Origin: Gymnopilus junonius | Taxonomy: Eukaryota > Basidiomycota > Agaricomycetes > Agaricales > Galerinaceae | Direction of reading: 5' to 3' | DNA length: 64,000 nt | Assembly (NCBI GenBank): GCA_015501075.1 | Contig: JADNYJ010000051.1 | Span: forward strand, 62,001-126,000 | Part shown: in pieces, positions 47,131-59,368 of the stretch | How the letters are laid out: each line of letters begins with the position of its first letter | Numbering within the stretch: position 1 is the first letter of the stretch | The notes under the pieces: generated by a model | Database searches by the model: none | Told to the model about the DNA's origin: nothing | Seen by the model: only the letters and a program-made list of their open reading frames with translations | Program-made: the position numbers and the translations under genes

Positions 47131-49326
47131 TTATATCGATATTGTAGATAACTCGCGGACTTTCTGTTATCAAACCCTGGGGATGAACTGAACTGAGAAA
47201 TATTTTGACAGAGAAGGCGACAATTGACAGAACTTTCATGACCACTTGAAAGCGATAGTAATTAGATATCTATCGAGTCTGAATAGGTCAGAATCCCCCG
47301 CCGGCTTCGGGAACACACATCCGAGGGTTCAATTTTTTGTACTCCACTGTATGCGGCACATGATGGCAGGCACAGAGAAATTTTAACCAAGTTGTAGTTA
47401 AAATAGTGTGGCGCATTAAGAGTGAAATCGATATGAACTTGAGCCTGAGGATTTAAGCGCCAAGGCGGAGCATGTAAAAAGTTTGCTCTTATTATAATGT
47501 AGTAGTATACTAGGTCGAGCATATATGCAAAAGTGAGGAATATGAAATTCCTACTAAACTGGATTTTCCGACGAGGTGGTTTATTTGGGTTTGAGATTCC
47601 TTCATGCTCATTCTTCGTTTCAGACCGTGTAACACCGGTCACTAAGAACCCTAACAAATGAGGCTCTCTCAAGCTCCTGCTACCGCTGACGTGCTCAATG
47701 ACGTCTACACTCCTCTTCTCTAAAGTAGAGTAGAGCGTAGCTCGAGTCTGATAATGATGACGAAAGGTTAGTCTAGAGTATCGACCATTGATTAATCGCA
47801 ATAAGTTTATCTACTCTACATCATATGTACAGTATGTAGGTTTCTTCTTCGAGAGGAAAGTCGCCGCTTACCGCTTACCGCTGATACTTGATCTGGAAAT
47901 TTACGGCTTGAGGGAGGCACCATCGGGAAGGTAACGACTGGGGGTGGGTTTGGTGGGCCGATGGTACCGGGGCGCATAAATTTGGGCGACTGATCTACCT
48001 GGGGTCTTATGTCTGGGCGTGATGGTGGTGATGATAAAACATGAAGATCTTTGAAATTTAAATAAGAGATGTTCATTGTCGTGTGGTTGCAGCTGGTCAA
48101 GTCATTCCGTAACACAAGAAACGTCCTAGGGACCCGTTATTCATTTTCAAGCATCTAGACGAGACTGGGGTGTTAGGCGATTGAAATTCGGAGTCGAGTT
48201 GTTGTCGAGTTTTATACATGCGAATGGAAAGTAAAATGTCAATTAAATTTCATCGCGGAGGCGCAAAATTTGCGTTAGACATCTCTTCGGGAAAGGCGAA
48301 GAAAACGAAAACGGTTGGAGAACACAGGAGTCGGGGGCAGGAGGAGCTGCTTATACGGACAAGACTAGGTGAATAGTATAAGAGAGGCTTGATAATGCTG
48401 TTGATTCGAGTACGTACGTACCTACGTGTTGATAAGATAGAAGGCGGCTTTATAAGATAGCTGGTTTTGGCCTAGGAGTTTCACTAAGTGGCCGGGCTTT
48501 TGAAGTGCAGCTTTTTAGAGCATACGGATGGCGATAAGTAAGCGCTTCAGCGGTTAGAATTCGAAGAAAGGGATGCATCATCTCAGCGTGTTCCATCGCA
48601 GTGGTGGATTACCGGTATGGCGTGCTTCAGAGCATCGGCCTTGATTGATAGTTTTCTTTTCGTTCGTATCTACCGTTGAAACCAAACATCCGAGGTCAAA
48701 ACTGGTCAAAAGCCACGAGGAACACGGAAAAGTCGAGGTTTGTGATAGATAAGAGGGTGGCGCCACCTCTAGGGCGGTTCCAAAGGCTTCCGAGTAATAA
48801 GTTCCAAGCAACCTTTCGAGCCTCTTTTCATACGCCTCTCATCGGTAGCTGATATGGCGAGTTAGAGTATACTTAGCCCAGTGGTGGTTGGGTTGAAAAG
48901 TCCTCCGTGACATGGCCAGTGGGCTAATTTTAATGCGGAGGGTGGCAGGGGGCCCGTTACGCAATAGCCGAATGGGGCTCCGATCCGGGAATGGGAAGCG
49001 GTTGGTAGAGTTAAAAAAGTGAGAGGATCGTACGACGGCAGTTATTGTCTCTGCATTTTCTGGTTTGGAGGCACCGCCTGCAGTCTTTAGCACCTTTCAA
49101 CAGGTTCCCATCCACGCCAGGGGTTTCCAGTCTGCTTTGTCGTCGTTGTTGCCATCGGCCACCTCTGGGCCTGCGCGACTGACACGGTGCTGAAGCACAC
49201 AACACGGGCGACTCAACGTCGATACCGACCAGCTAGCAACTGGCACTACTTTAGCTTCAACTTACACCCATCCCCGCATTCGCTCATAGACTTTACCATC
49301 CCTGCCCCTAATCCTATATAACCAAA
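47131..49326. promoter_or_regulatory. Long upstream region of HMG-CoA reductase
   Basis: About 2.2 kb without a convincing gene. Minus-strand frames of 65-180 codons occur but lack motifs and splice logic. The last few hundred bases before 49327 are the expected promoter of the reductase gene; I could not identify a sterol-regulatory element with confidence. Confidence 0.35.
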
Positions 49327-52300
49327 ATGCGGGCTCTGTTCCGCCCCTTCGCGCTGCATGCCGCCTACACCCCTATCGAGACCATCGTCTTCTTCTGCAT
49401 CATCGGCACCCTCGCCTACTTCCACATCCTCTCTGCCATCAAGCACTCGGCCTTCCTTGACCCCACCCAGACAACCTATGCTGCGCCGACGCTGCGGCCC
49501 ACGCATGCGCTGTACCGTCTGGGCGAGTGGGTCGGCGTGAGGGAGAGCTCGTGGTTCCATGCCGTCAAGACCAAGACCGATACCGTGCTCGAGCTCCAGC
49601 AGGTCATTGTCACCCTTGATGTACCCAAGGCCAGGTCTGGAGAGGTGGGCTGACTTTTTTTTGAGGTTGACGATTAGGATATTGATGGCGTTTTTGATTT
49701 TAGGTTGCTATTAACCCCGAATATCAAGGCGTCTCTCTTTCACAACCCCCTCTATCGACATCAACCATTAATCTTACTGAGTACCTTGTAAACACTTTCC
49801 AAACACCATCCGGAAAGACTTACTCCTCCATCTGTCACCGCCCCTCTCTCAATCCCCTGAATCAGTCTACTGAGCCATCCGAAGAGTCCGCCGTAGCCGA
49901 TGGTCCTTGCTTCACTCTCCAGCAAGCTGGCCCAAGGAGCTTCATTCAGACTCTTGCTTTCAAACCTGGCACGCGAGAAGAGTTTGTCAACGCACTCGTG
50001 GGCGAGGAGGTTGTACACGTTTCACATACCCATGGACATGCCACTCATCACCACCACCACCATGTTGCTCCCAAGGTCTTTACGGATGAGAGTGGTGTGA
50101 AGTTCGAGGTGGACTCGGGCAAGCTATCGAATGACATGCTGCCTATTGGACAGATGAAGAATGGCTTTTGGGTCGCGTATGCTGCCAGGGCTTTAGTCAT
50201 CAGGTTCTGGGATTTAGCAAAGGTTTATAATTTATCTATACTTGAGGCTCTCTTTTACTAACATTTGAATCTGGAATACAGAAAGCAGATTCACTCGACA
50301 TCCTACTCATCCTCGCAGGCTACATCCTTATGCACACTACTTTCTATCTCCTCCTTACCCGCTCACGCGCCCTCGGCTCCTCCTTCTGGCTCCCTCTAGC
50401 CATCTTCTCTTCCGCCATCCTCGCCTTGCTCATCGCGCTCCCCATCGCGATGGCCATCAAGATCCCTATTGACCCCGTAGCTTTAACCGAAGCGCTCCCG
50501 TTCCTCGTGTGCACAGTGGGCTTTGATAAACCCCTGCGCCTCGCACGTGCGGTATTTCACCATCCACACCTCACAGTCCCGCCTTCGTTGGTATCAGTGA
50601 GCACTACGCCCTCCGGATACCCCGTCGTCACTTCCGGGTCCCCACCACCTACCTCTTCAACCCGTGACTCCCTCGCACCGTCTTCCTCTTCCAATGTGAA
50701 TTTGACTCTCAAGCCCGCACCGAAAATTATCACAGAGTCGCTTTCATTGGTGTATCAGCCTATTATTAGGGATTATATTCTAGAGATTGCGGTTCTGACG
50801 GTGGGCGCGTATAGTAAAGTCGGGGGTTGAGGGAGGTGTGTGCGCTTGCGGCGTTGATTTTGGCTGTGGATTGCTTGCTGCTCTGCACGTATCTGGCGGC
50901 TATTTTGGGTGTTATGGTTGAGGTGAGTTCAGTTTCGATTTTTTTTCTGTCCTTCCCTTTTGGGAAGGTGCTTCTCTTCTTTCCCTTTTCGTTCCCGATG
51001 ACATCTTCCGTGCTTCCTGTTCCTTGGGGCCTTCAAGTCGGTCTGTCAAGCACAGCACCCATCTCTTTTGGCGCTCTACTATCCGCCCGTTTCCCTCTGC
51101 ACTATATGTGTTGGGAAAGTGCATTCGTGTTTAACTATATTTTCTCTGCATGTGCCCTTGGCTGTGCCCATCTCTTCTTCTTTTTGTTATGATCATTTCT
51201 TTGCCATAGCGGGCTATCAGAAGTGATGATGATGATGATGCTGGTAGATTTAGGATGGAGTATGATGGTGCTGGTACCCCGGAGAGTGCTCCTATTCTGA
51301 CGGTCTTGCTCTGTCCGATTATCTCGCATATATCTAGCCGTCAGAGCTATCTTGGGCTTTTTATATTGCTCGACTATGAGCACTGCAGTTGGGGTAACGC
51401 CGGTACATAGGCCCTCCGTCTCCGACGACATTTTTTTCTTGTCTGCATAGACGCCGTTCTTCATTTCCGCTCCTGTCGTCCTTCGAGAAGAAAATAACCA
51501 TCTGACGATTTTTTTTCTTCTTCCAAATTCCATAGGTCCGACGCATCAAAACTGTCCGAGCAATGACCGCTCCCGGTCCAACTCGATCTCTTCCGTTACC
51601 TCATCCTCCACCGCTACGTTTACCGGGCGGCAGCTTCAAAGTGCTATGGCTCGGCCCGCAGTCCCGCCTCCTCCCAAGACCCTCCGCCAAAGAGTGCAGA
51701 GTGCATTGCTGGGTGGGGAGAAGGGCAGTGGGTTGCCAGAGTATGGCATGCAAAGGAGCGGAAGTGGCAGGATGAGGAGGGGGAGTAGGAGCAAAGGTGG
51801 AGAGGTGCACAAGCAGGATAATCCGGTCGCAAGATTGAAGTTGCTTTTGGTTTGTTTTTATTATTATCTTTCTGCTTGAATGAAAGAAAGTTGACCAAAC
51901 TTTTGATGGATAGATTGCTTCTTTCTTGACGCTTCACATTCTTAATTTGATTACGCCTTTAACGCCCACTCGTCATAACACTTCTCCTACCCATGGACAA
52001 GTCAACGTACGCAAAGTGGACATCACGGCGCCTGGGATCCGTTCCGTTCTACACTCGCTGGTGGAAGCTTCCGCTGTAGACCTAGAAGCCGCCGACTCCA
52101 TGGACGGCGAAGTGATCTCCAAAGACATGCTCGTCAAAGTCTCTCCACCCGTCTATATCCGCGTCGTCCTGCCCTCTTCCATGCTCAACACCAAAGCCAG
52201 CTATGCCTCCGCGCACCATTACTACACGCAGGAGCAGGAAAAACGATTGTCATTGCCCCTCGCGTACATTAGCACTACGCACAAGAGCACTTCGGAGCTT

Positions 52301-54480
52301 CTGGAAGCGTTCATGTCATCCTGGACTCGTCTTGTCGGCGACCCGATCCTGAGCAAGTGGATCGTGGTGATGCTCGCGATCAGCGTTGCGCTCAATGGGT
52401 ATCTTCTGAAGGGAATCGCGGCGGGTGTGGTTGGTGCGCGTGTGGGGTCGCTCAGCTCGTTTGGATTGAAGGGCGGTGTGAGGTTTGAGGGTGTGGGTCC
52501 GGAAGAGGGGGAGCGTGAGCATGCTGTGCCGGAGGTACCAGCTTATGTTGAGAAGGAGTCCAAGGAGGTAGCTGTCGCTCCCCCTTCAGCTCCTGCTCCT
52601 CCTGCTCGCGTTATCGTCGCAGCTCCTCCATCGCCAAAGAAGAAGGTCATTGTTGAACCCAGGACACCCATAGAGCCTCTGCCCACTGTTGGGACCTTCA
52701 CATTGGAAGACGTTGATAGGAAACTGGAAAATGCTAGATCAACCAGGAGACTGACGATCACCTCTGCCTCTAACCGTCCTGATGCCTCCGGCCCTACACC
52801 TCCCTCGTCCTCTTCTTCCTCTGGTGATAGTGCGGAAGGTGGTGTGGTCGTCGACAATGTACGGTCCTTGGAGGAGTGCATTGATATTTTTGAGAATGGA
52901 CCAAGGCCTTTGAGCGCATCGCTTGCGCTGTTGAACGATGAGGAGGTTATCTTGTTGACTCAGAATGGAAAGATTGCGGCGTATGCGCTTGAGAAGGTGC
53001 TTGGGATGAGCGAGTTGGAGAGGGCTGTGAGGATTAGGAGGGCGTTGATTTGTAAGTTATTTTCTCTCTTTCTTCTCTTGTCATTGGGGATTGGCGCTGA
53101 TTTGCTATTGGTTCTGCCGATAGCTCGTGCATCACGAACGCAAACGCTGGAGTCTTCTGATATCCCCCTGACGAACTACGACTATTCAAGAGTGATCGGT
53201 GCTTGCTGTGAGAATGTCGTTGGTTATATCCCATTACCATTGGGCATTGCCGGGCCGTTGAACGTTGATGGACAACTATTCCCTATACCCATGGCCACAG
53301 CGGAAGGCACGCTCGTCGCTTCCACATCTCGAGGATGCAAGGCTCTCAATGCTGGTGGAGGAGTGACGACTGTGCTCACTCAGGATGCGATGACCCGTGG
53401 ACCTGCTATTGATTTCCCCTCGATTACGATGGCCGCCGACGCCAAGATGTGGATTGATTCCGAAGACGGGTACGAGACGCTCAAGGAGGCGTTTGAGAGC
53501 ACTTCGAGGTTTGCCAAGCTCAAGAGCTTGAAGACTGCCCTTGCAGGACGCACGCTCTTTGTCCGGTTCGCCACTGCCACTGGAGATGCTATGGGTATGA
53601 ATATGATCTCCAAGGGCACGGAGAAGGCGCTTGAGGTGCTGCAGCAGCATTATCCACCCATGGTCATCCTCGCTTTGTCAGGCAACTATTGTACGGATAA
53701 GAAACCGGCTGCTATCAACTGGATCGAGGGCCGTGGAAAAAGCGTTGTGGCTGAGGCGGTGGTTCCAGGCAAGATTGTGACGAGCGTGCTGAAGACGACG
53801 GTGGCTGCGTTAGTGAACCTGAACACGAAGAAGAATTTGGTGGGGAGTGCGATGGCGGGCTCGATTGGAGGGTTTAATGCTCATGCAGCCAATATATTGA
53901 CGGCTGTTTTCCTTGCTACTGGACAGGATCCGGCACAAAATGTGGAGAGTTCGAACTGTATGACTCTGATGGAAGCGTGAGTATTTTTTTTCTATCCTTC
54001 TTTCGTTTGACTATTGGACTGACGTTCCTTCGTGATTGTAGTGTCAACGATGGTCAAGACCTTCTCATGACTGTCAGCATGCCCTGTATCGAAGTTGGCA
54101 CCGTCGGCGGAGGTACCGTGCTGGCACCGCAGCAATCTGTACTGGAATTGCTCGGCATGAAAGGTGCCCACCCCACTCACCCCGGACAGAACGCCCAAGC
54201 ACTCGCCAGGCTCATTGCCGCAGCTGTCATGGCCGGCGAACTGTCCCTGCTCAGCGCGCTGGCTGCCGGTCATCTCATTCGCGCCCACATGGCACACAAC
54301 AGGTCTCAGACGAACACGCCGGCGCCTTCTGCGCCACCTACCCCCGCACCGTCATTAGGGCCTGTCGTTGCCGGTCAATTGGCTCCTGCCCCAGAAGAGA
54401 GTGGGATCTCAGGAGCGAGAGTGCTGGGACCGCTGACGCCTTCATCATCTACTGCTTCTCTGCCGCCTTACAAACGATGA
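49327..54480 (+). CDS. HMG1: HMG-CoA reductase with sterol-sensing domain (two apparent frameshifts)
   Basis: The rate-limiting ER enzyme of the mevalonate pathway: HMG-CoA plus 2 NADPH gives mevalonate. Exons are 49327-49644, 49704-50222, 50282-50922, 51536-51849, 51914-53051, 53124-53976 and 54042-54480. The N-terminal membrane region has a first span ([20 protein letters not shown]), a luminal loop with a His-rich run, and the sterol-sensing spans of exon 3. The catalytic domain is complete: [34 protein letters not shown], the NADPH motif [41 protein letters not shown] and the catalytic His in [13 protein letters not shown]. The frame breaks at a G run at 50822-50826 (one G short before [10 protein letters not shown]) and near 51568 (one C short after RAMT). 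Both look like homopolymer-length errors. Confidence 0.9.
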
Positions 54481-55206
54481 AATATTACATTCGGAACTAT
54501 TACCTATTTTTTTAGACTTTGCCACCCACTACTTAGTCGACGATATCCCCACGCCGGTTTTTTCTTGATATCCGCTCTCTGTCATCAGTCAGGTGTACGA
54601 TTACAATGCTATTCCCACTACGTAGTACTGACTCATCTCTATCATCGATAAATAATTTACATAGAAATTTAAACTGCATTTTTTCATCTGCTGTCGTGAT
54701 CATTGTGTTTCAAACGGACAGGGAGTTTCAAATTCCAGTCTGGGCTTCCACCACATCAGCTTTCCTCCAAAAGTTTTGCACCGTTCGATAGCCTTGCTTC
54801 TCAGCTCTGCGAATATGCAAAAAATATTATTTGCGGCGCAATAAATGCTGATGCAAAAAGCTGTTTAGTGAGATCACTCGACCTAAAGTTTGATTGATGA
54901 TTATCCACTTCAACAGAAACTTTGAATAAGCATACGAAATTCACGGAGCATGCAGATGGTATGCTACTCTTATTCTACAAAGATTTAGAGTGATATATCA
55001 AGTTTAGAAAAGAGAAGGGCGAAATTATCTTGGAGGTGTGACAAAATCGTGACATTTCAACGCCTTCGGGCCGCACAGTGCGGCGCACTTTTCGAAACAA
55101 GCAGGGGTCATGCCGGAACACGGCATTCCTACACTAGGATATTTTCAGGAGTGAGCAGTGAAGCACGCCCACGGGCCTTCGTCTTCGTCCCTTACGTTCA
55201 ATTTCA
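54481..55206. other. Interval between HMG1 and the HNH-like gene
   Basis: About 725 bp of AT-rich sequence with no supportable gene. It should contain the HMG1 terminator and the promoter of the next gene. Confidence 0.35.
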
Positions 55207-56686
55207 ATGTCAATCGTACACCATGGAATGCTCTCAGTCAAGGCATTTGCTAAAGTTCCGGCTGTGCTAGACCTTCCGGAGATCCTACGCGATCCCGCCT
55301 CAGCTTCGAATGTCTCTTCCCGCCACGAGTCGATACGCAATGGTGTCGATCTTTCAGAAGGCTGCATGTTAACCAAGTCTGTAAAGTACTCGCACCAGCT
55401 TGCTCACTTTGTTAACGCAGTAAACCGTGGGGACCCCGGACCCATTGTAAATTAGAACTTCCCAGATGATCCTACCGCCAGTGTTGAAGCTCTTCTCATT
55501 CCAGGTGGAAGTCCTCAAGCTCGACTTGAAGATCATTCCATATGAACCCTTCACTCTCGAAGACCCATGCAATTGCGCTTACCGTAAGTCTGAAGACCGC
55601 ATACCCTCGAGACTCATCTGACTTGAAACAGTCGAATCGTTTGTCCATACGTCTCTAGATTTGTATGCTTTCATTGCATTGGCGCCTTCTTTTTCAACCG
55701 TCGAACAGCTCATTAACATGGTGAAATCCGACAACGATCGGCGGGTACGTGAAAGGAATCCAGTGATGAATATCTTCCCGTCTCGTCACCTCAATGTGCG
55801 CATCTACAGTGTTACGATTTCTCTGTATAGGGTTGCTGATTGAGAGCATTTCTTTTATGATAGTTCGAGGATCCCAGCTTTAAAAATCCTGAATATGAAC
55901 TAGTTGCTCTACACCCAGAACATTTTCTTCCTTGTGGCGCCATCCTCCCAATCTTTGACCCCATGACAGGAACCCATAAATACTATGTGCCATCACGTGA
56001 TCGACGACTTCGCGAGTCTATCAATCCTAATAGTACTCCTTTACCACCTTTCCGCCATGTGTTCCGCCATGAATTGCTCAATGTAAACATTTTTCTTGTT
56101 GCCATCAACGCTGAAATCAAATTTCGTCGGTATTTCAAAATGATCGCATACCACCCTCCTCCGACCCCTCTTCCGAATGACGTTCTCACACTTATGCACC
56201 GCGTCATAGAGCTCGTTCGCCTCCTCTACTGGACACCCGATCTGCAAGGCCATCCGGAAGGAACGCGCGGAAATTCAGTAAGGACTGGAAGGCCTACCCG
56301 AACCCAGCACATAGAAGTGTCGTCTGGTGAGGAGAGCGAGTCGTCCAATGAGAGCGGGACAACCGTTGAGGAAAATGTTCCGCGGACTCCAACTCATGTT
56401 AGGAGAAGATCCTCGAAATGGCTACCCAATGCAGATGCGGAGACGCGAAGGGCTTACGGAACTTCGTTAATGGGTATTCAAGGTATCACCTCTCTTTGTT
56501 TCATCTATGCGATCGCGAACGCTAACCTGGTCTTCTTTTCCAGACATGGGCATTGATTATGATCCAGCCTTGTTTGAGGATGCGTATCCGATTGATGACA
56601 GTGCGTGCCTTTCAGCAATTTTCAGCACATGACTGACTATTGCATCTACCAAGCCGTACAATTATATTCTGACAGCGCCAGCATAG
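55207..56686 (+). CDS. Conserved Agaricomycete-type protein with HNH-nuclease-like N-terminal region
   Basis: Six exons with matching phases: 55207-55446, 55505-55583, 55632-55744, 55864-56482, 56544-56600 and 56676-56686. The protein has about 370 residues. The N-terminal part contains CMLTKSVKYSHQLAHFVNAV, which resembles the Cys and His pattern of HNH-type proteins common in Agaricomycetes. A helix DLYAFIALAPSFSTVEQLIN and ALHPEHFLPCGAILPIFDPM follow. Next is the strongly patterned LPPFRHVFRHELLNVNIFLV, then IELVRLLYWTPDL and a Ser/Glu-rich disordered tail. The last exon is only 11 nt and includes the stop. Nuclease activity is a guess: I cannot see the complete His-Asn-His set. Many such proteins are uncharacterised. 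Confidence 0.6.
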
Positions 56687-56913
56687 AAAATTGGACCCAA
56701 AGTGTTACTTCTGAAGTGTGATGTCTCGAGATTATAGATATCGCTACTCATTATTGCTTGCTTGGCTTGCAATCATTCAGTAAATGCCGCGACAGCATTT
56801 GCCCAAATTGTCGATTCACAGAAATAGCTTGTGAGATTGCTACCTTCGTAACTCATTCAGTTCTCCTTCCTTTCTTACAAGACGTAAGGCATGCACTTGC
56901 GCATCCTCATACA

Positions 56914-57627
56914 GGATAGATTGCTACTTTCTTGACGCTTCACATTCTTAATTTGATTACGCCTTTGACGCCCACTCGTCATAACACTTCTCCTACCCAT
57001 GGACAAGTCAACGTACGCAAAGTGGACATCACGGCGCCTGGGATCCGTGCCGTTCTACACTTGCTGGTGGAAGCTTCCGCTGTAGACCTAGAAGCCGCCG
57101 ACTCCATGGACGGCGAAGTGATCTCCAAAGACATGCTCGTCAAAGTCTCTCCACCCGTCTATATCCGCGTCGTCCTGCCCCCTTCCATGCTCAACACCAA
57201 AGCCAGCTATGCCTCCGCGCACCATTACTACACACAGGAGCAGGAAAAACGATTGTCATTGCCCCTCGCGTACATCAGCACTACGCACAAGAGCACTTCG
57301 GAGCTTCTGGAGGCGTTCATGTCATCCTGGACTCGTCTTGTCGGCGACCCGATCCTGAGCAAGTGGATCGTGGTGATGCTCGCGATCAGCGTTGCGCTCA
57401 ATGGGTATCTTCTGAAGGGAATCGCGGCGGGTGTGGTTGGTGCGCGTGTGGGGTCGCTCAGCTCGTTTGGATTGAAGGGCGGTGTGAGGTTTGAGGGTGT
57501 GGGTCCGGAAGAGGGGAGCGTGAGCACGATGAGCGTGAGCATGCTGTGCCGGAGGTACCAGCTTAGGAACTTCGACATGGTTTTTAATACGCCGAAGTAC
57601 GACCCACTCGCTGGGAGGAAGAATTGA
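56914..57627 (+). pseudogene. Partial tandem duplicate of HMG-CoA reductase exon 5
   Basis: Bases 56914-57565 repeat HMG1 bases 51908-52545 in the same orientation with only about eight substitutions. The copy begins six bases inside the upstream intron (GGATAG then exon), so it arose from DNA rather than RNA. It covers the end of the membrane region and linker (LDILNL-type start, [33 protein letters not shown]) and stops before the catalytic domain. The copy has 15 extra bases near 57525 from a GAGCGTGAGCA-type direct repeat and one G fewer, which shifts its frame. After 57565 the sequence is unrelated, with a stop at 57625-57627. No promoter or catalytic part is present, so it cannot make reductase. 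Confidence 0.85.
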
Positions 57628-58252
57628 AGGACCGATTTGCATTCGCTAAAGGCTGCTTGGATGTTAGGATGACATTGAAGGGAAATCAGTGACCCTGTAA
57701 AGTAATGACATTCTATGTACATAAATAGAGCTTTCTGACTGAAAAACAATACGCAATGGATCAATTACCGTTTTCATAACGTCCTTAACCCATTTCTATT
57801 CGGTGTCGGCCAGTCCCGTTGTCCAGCGACGAGATGGTAGGGAATTCCGTCACGTGGCGGAAGCTCTAGAGTCCACTGGTCCTTTTTGGAAGTTGATTTG
57901 CCCGTTTTAGATAAATGATCCATCTTTGGATTGAAATTGATAGATTGATTCTTATAAATAATGCAGCCAATTTTTCTGGATCTAACATTCGTTTGAACTA
58001 TCACGCTAATGTGCAAATTGTTGGAAGTTGGGATCGGTTCTGGTTGAGTCTTGAAAATTGGAGATTCATGGCTGTGTTTTTTAGGAGGCAGTGTGAGTAC
58101 GATTCCCATCAGACATATTTCAACATCACGATGAATTTTGAAATTACCCTTAAAGTAGCCATCAATATCATATTTTTTCATATCCGAACGTCTTTCGATA
58201 ACAATTTTGTAATGTACAGCAAATGAAGGGATACGCCTTATTTTTTGGATAT
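57628..58252. other. Interval between HMG1 fragment and esterase gene
   Basis: About 625 bp of AT-rich sequence; open frames on both strands have no motif. It is the 3' flank of the minus-strand esterase. Confidence 0.35.
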
Positions 58253-59368
58253 TTACAAGCATTGGCTGTACTGTGGATCAAAACCGTAGTTAGAAACAAG
58301 AAGATAATAAAATCAGAAATGACACTTACGTATGGGTTGGAAGCCTGGCAGGTGTAGGGTGCAGCACAGACTTTGTTGCATAATAGTTTGGATTGGGAAT
58401 CCCGCAGTATAGTATGTAAATGACGTACCTGTAGGACCAGTAAAGCCAATTCCACCGCATTGATCCCAGTGAGCAGCGGTTCCACCAGTAGGAGTCGAAG
58501 AGGGTGGCGTGGTCGTGGGACCAGTACCGGTAGGAGATGTAGTACCAGTTCCGGCAGCGCTAAGCTTGGACTTGATGAAAGTCAACGCCGCCTGTCCGTA
58601 TTCCGTACCGTATCCTTGGTGCGTGTTGGCATCGCTGCCATTGCAGCAGTATGGGTCTGCAGCATCGCAGTATGATGAATTCTGGAAGCGTTGGGGCAGA
58701 CGAATCCAGCTGGACGAGGGGCAAACTACCGGATGAAATATATTTCATTGAAAACAAATATGTTGGAAGAAAAACACTCACGCCTTGAGCTTGGCATGTA
58801 CCGACTTCGTATGAAAGGCCATGAACGAAACGGGGATCGCCCATGAAAATGGCAGCAGCGATCTTGTTGAGAGCTGCAGTTGAGATGGGGATCGCAGTGG
58901 AGCTGAGTCCTTCATTGGTGTCGCCTCCACCGCAGAAGGCATCGTCCATGATTTGACCACCCTGTACCAACAGTTACAACACGATGAAGTGGTAGGAATT
59001 TGCGACAAACACACCTGTGAGTAACCAACAAGAACGAGCTGGGTGTCAGGGCATTGCTGGTTGAAGCTATTGACAGCCGACGCAACAGCCGCAACTCCCT
59101 GGACGGCAGAGCTGGCGTAGCTGACGCCTCCGCAAGACGCCTGACCTCCACAGGCAGGGTAGTTAATGGCTTCGGAAGTGGAGCCCGGGTAAGCCGCGAG
59201 AACGAGGTTGACAACTACGCCGGCGGTTCCGTATCCTGGTGGAACCGTGGTTTCACGAGCACCGAAGACGTGAATGTTGGGGCAAGCTCGCTTCTCTACT
59301 TCGACTTCGGAAGCGAAAGCCTGGAGAGCGAGAAGGACAAATGAAGCAGATAAGATACGCTTGAACAT
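58253..59368 (-). CDS. Secreted CE5 acetylxylan esterase with C-terminal CBM1
   Basis: A plant-cell-wall enzyme of carbohydrate esterase family 5 (acetylxylan esterase/cutinase fold) joined to a cellulose-binding module. ATG 59368 opens a signal peptide (MFKRILSASFVLLALQAFA). The catalytic domain has CPNIHVFGARETTVPPGYG, the nucleophile serine in GYSQGGQIMDD across an intron, FMGDPRFVHGL, then the region with the Asp and His of the triad (DAADPYCC, NTHQGYGTEYG). A Thr/Ser/Pro/Gly linker leads to the CBM1: HWDQCGGIGFTGPT, VCAAPYTCQASNPYYSQCL, with four Cys and the usual aromatic residues. Two small introns split the CBM1. One base appears missing near 58676 (between NASRI and SYCDAA), shifting the frame; the rest is canonical. 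Probably functional in the organism, if that gap is a sequence error. Confidence 0.85.

Noticed and set aside
40459..59368. Terpenoid biosynthetic cluster (P450 plus HMG-CoA reductase)
   Set aside because: The genes are about 7 kb apart with transposons between; no terpene cyclase or other tailoring enzyme is present, and HMG1 is a housekeeping gene.
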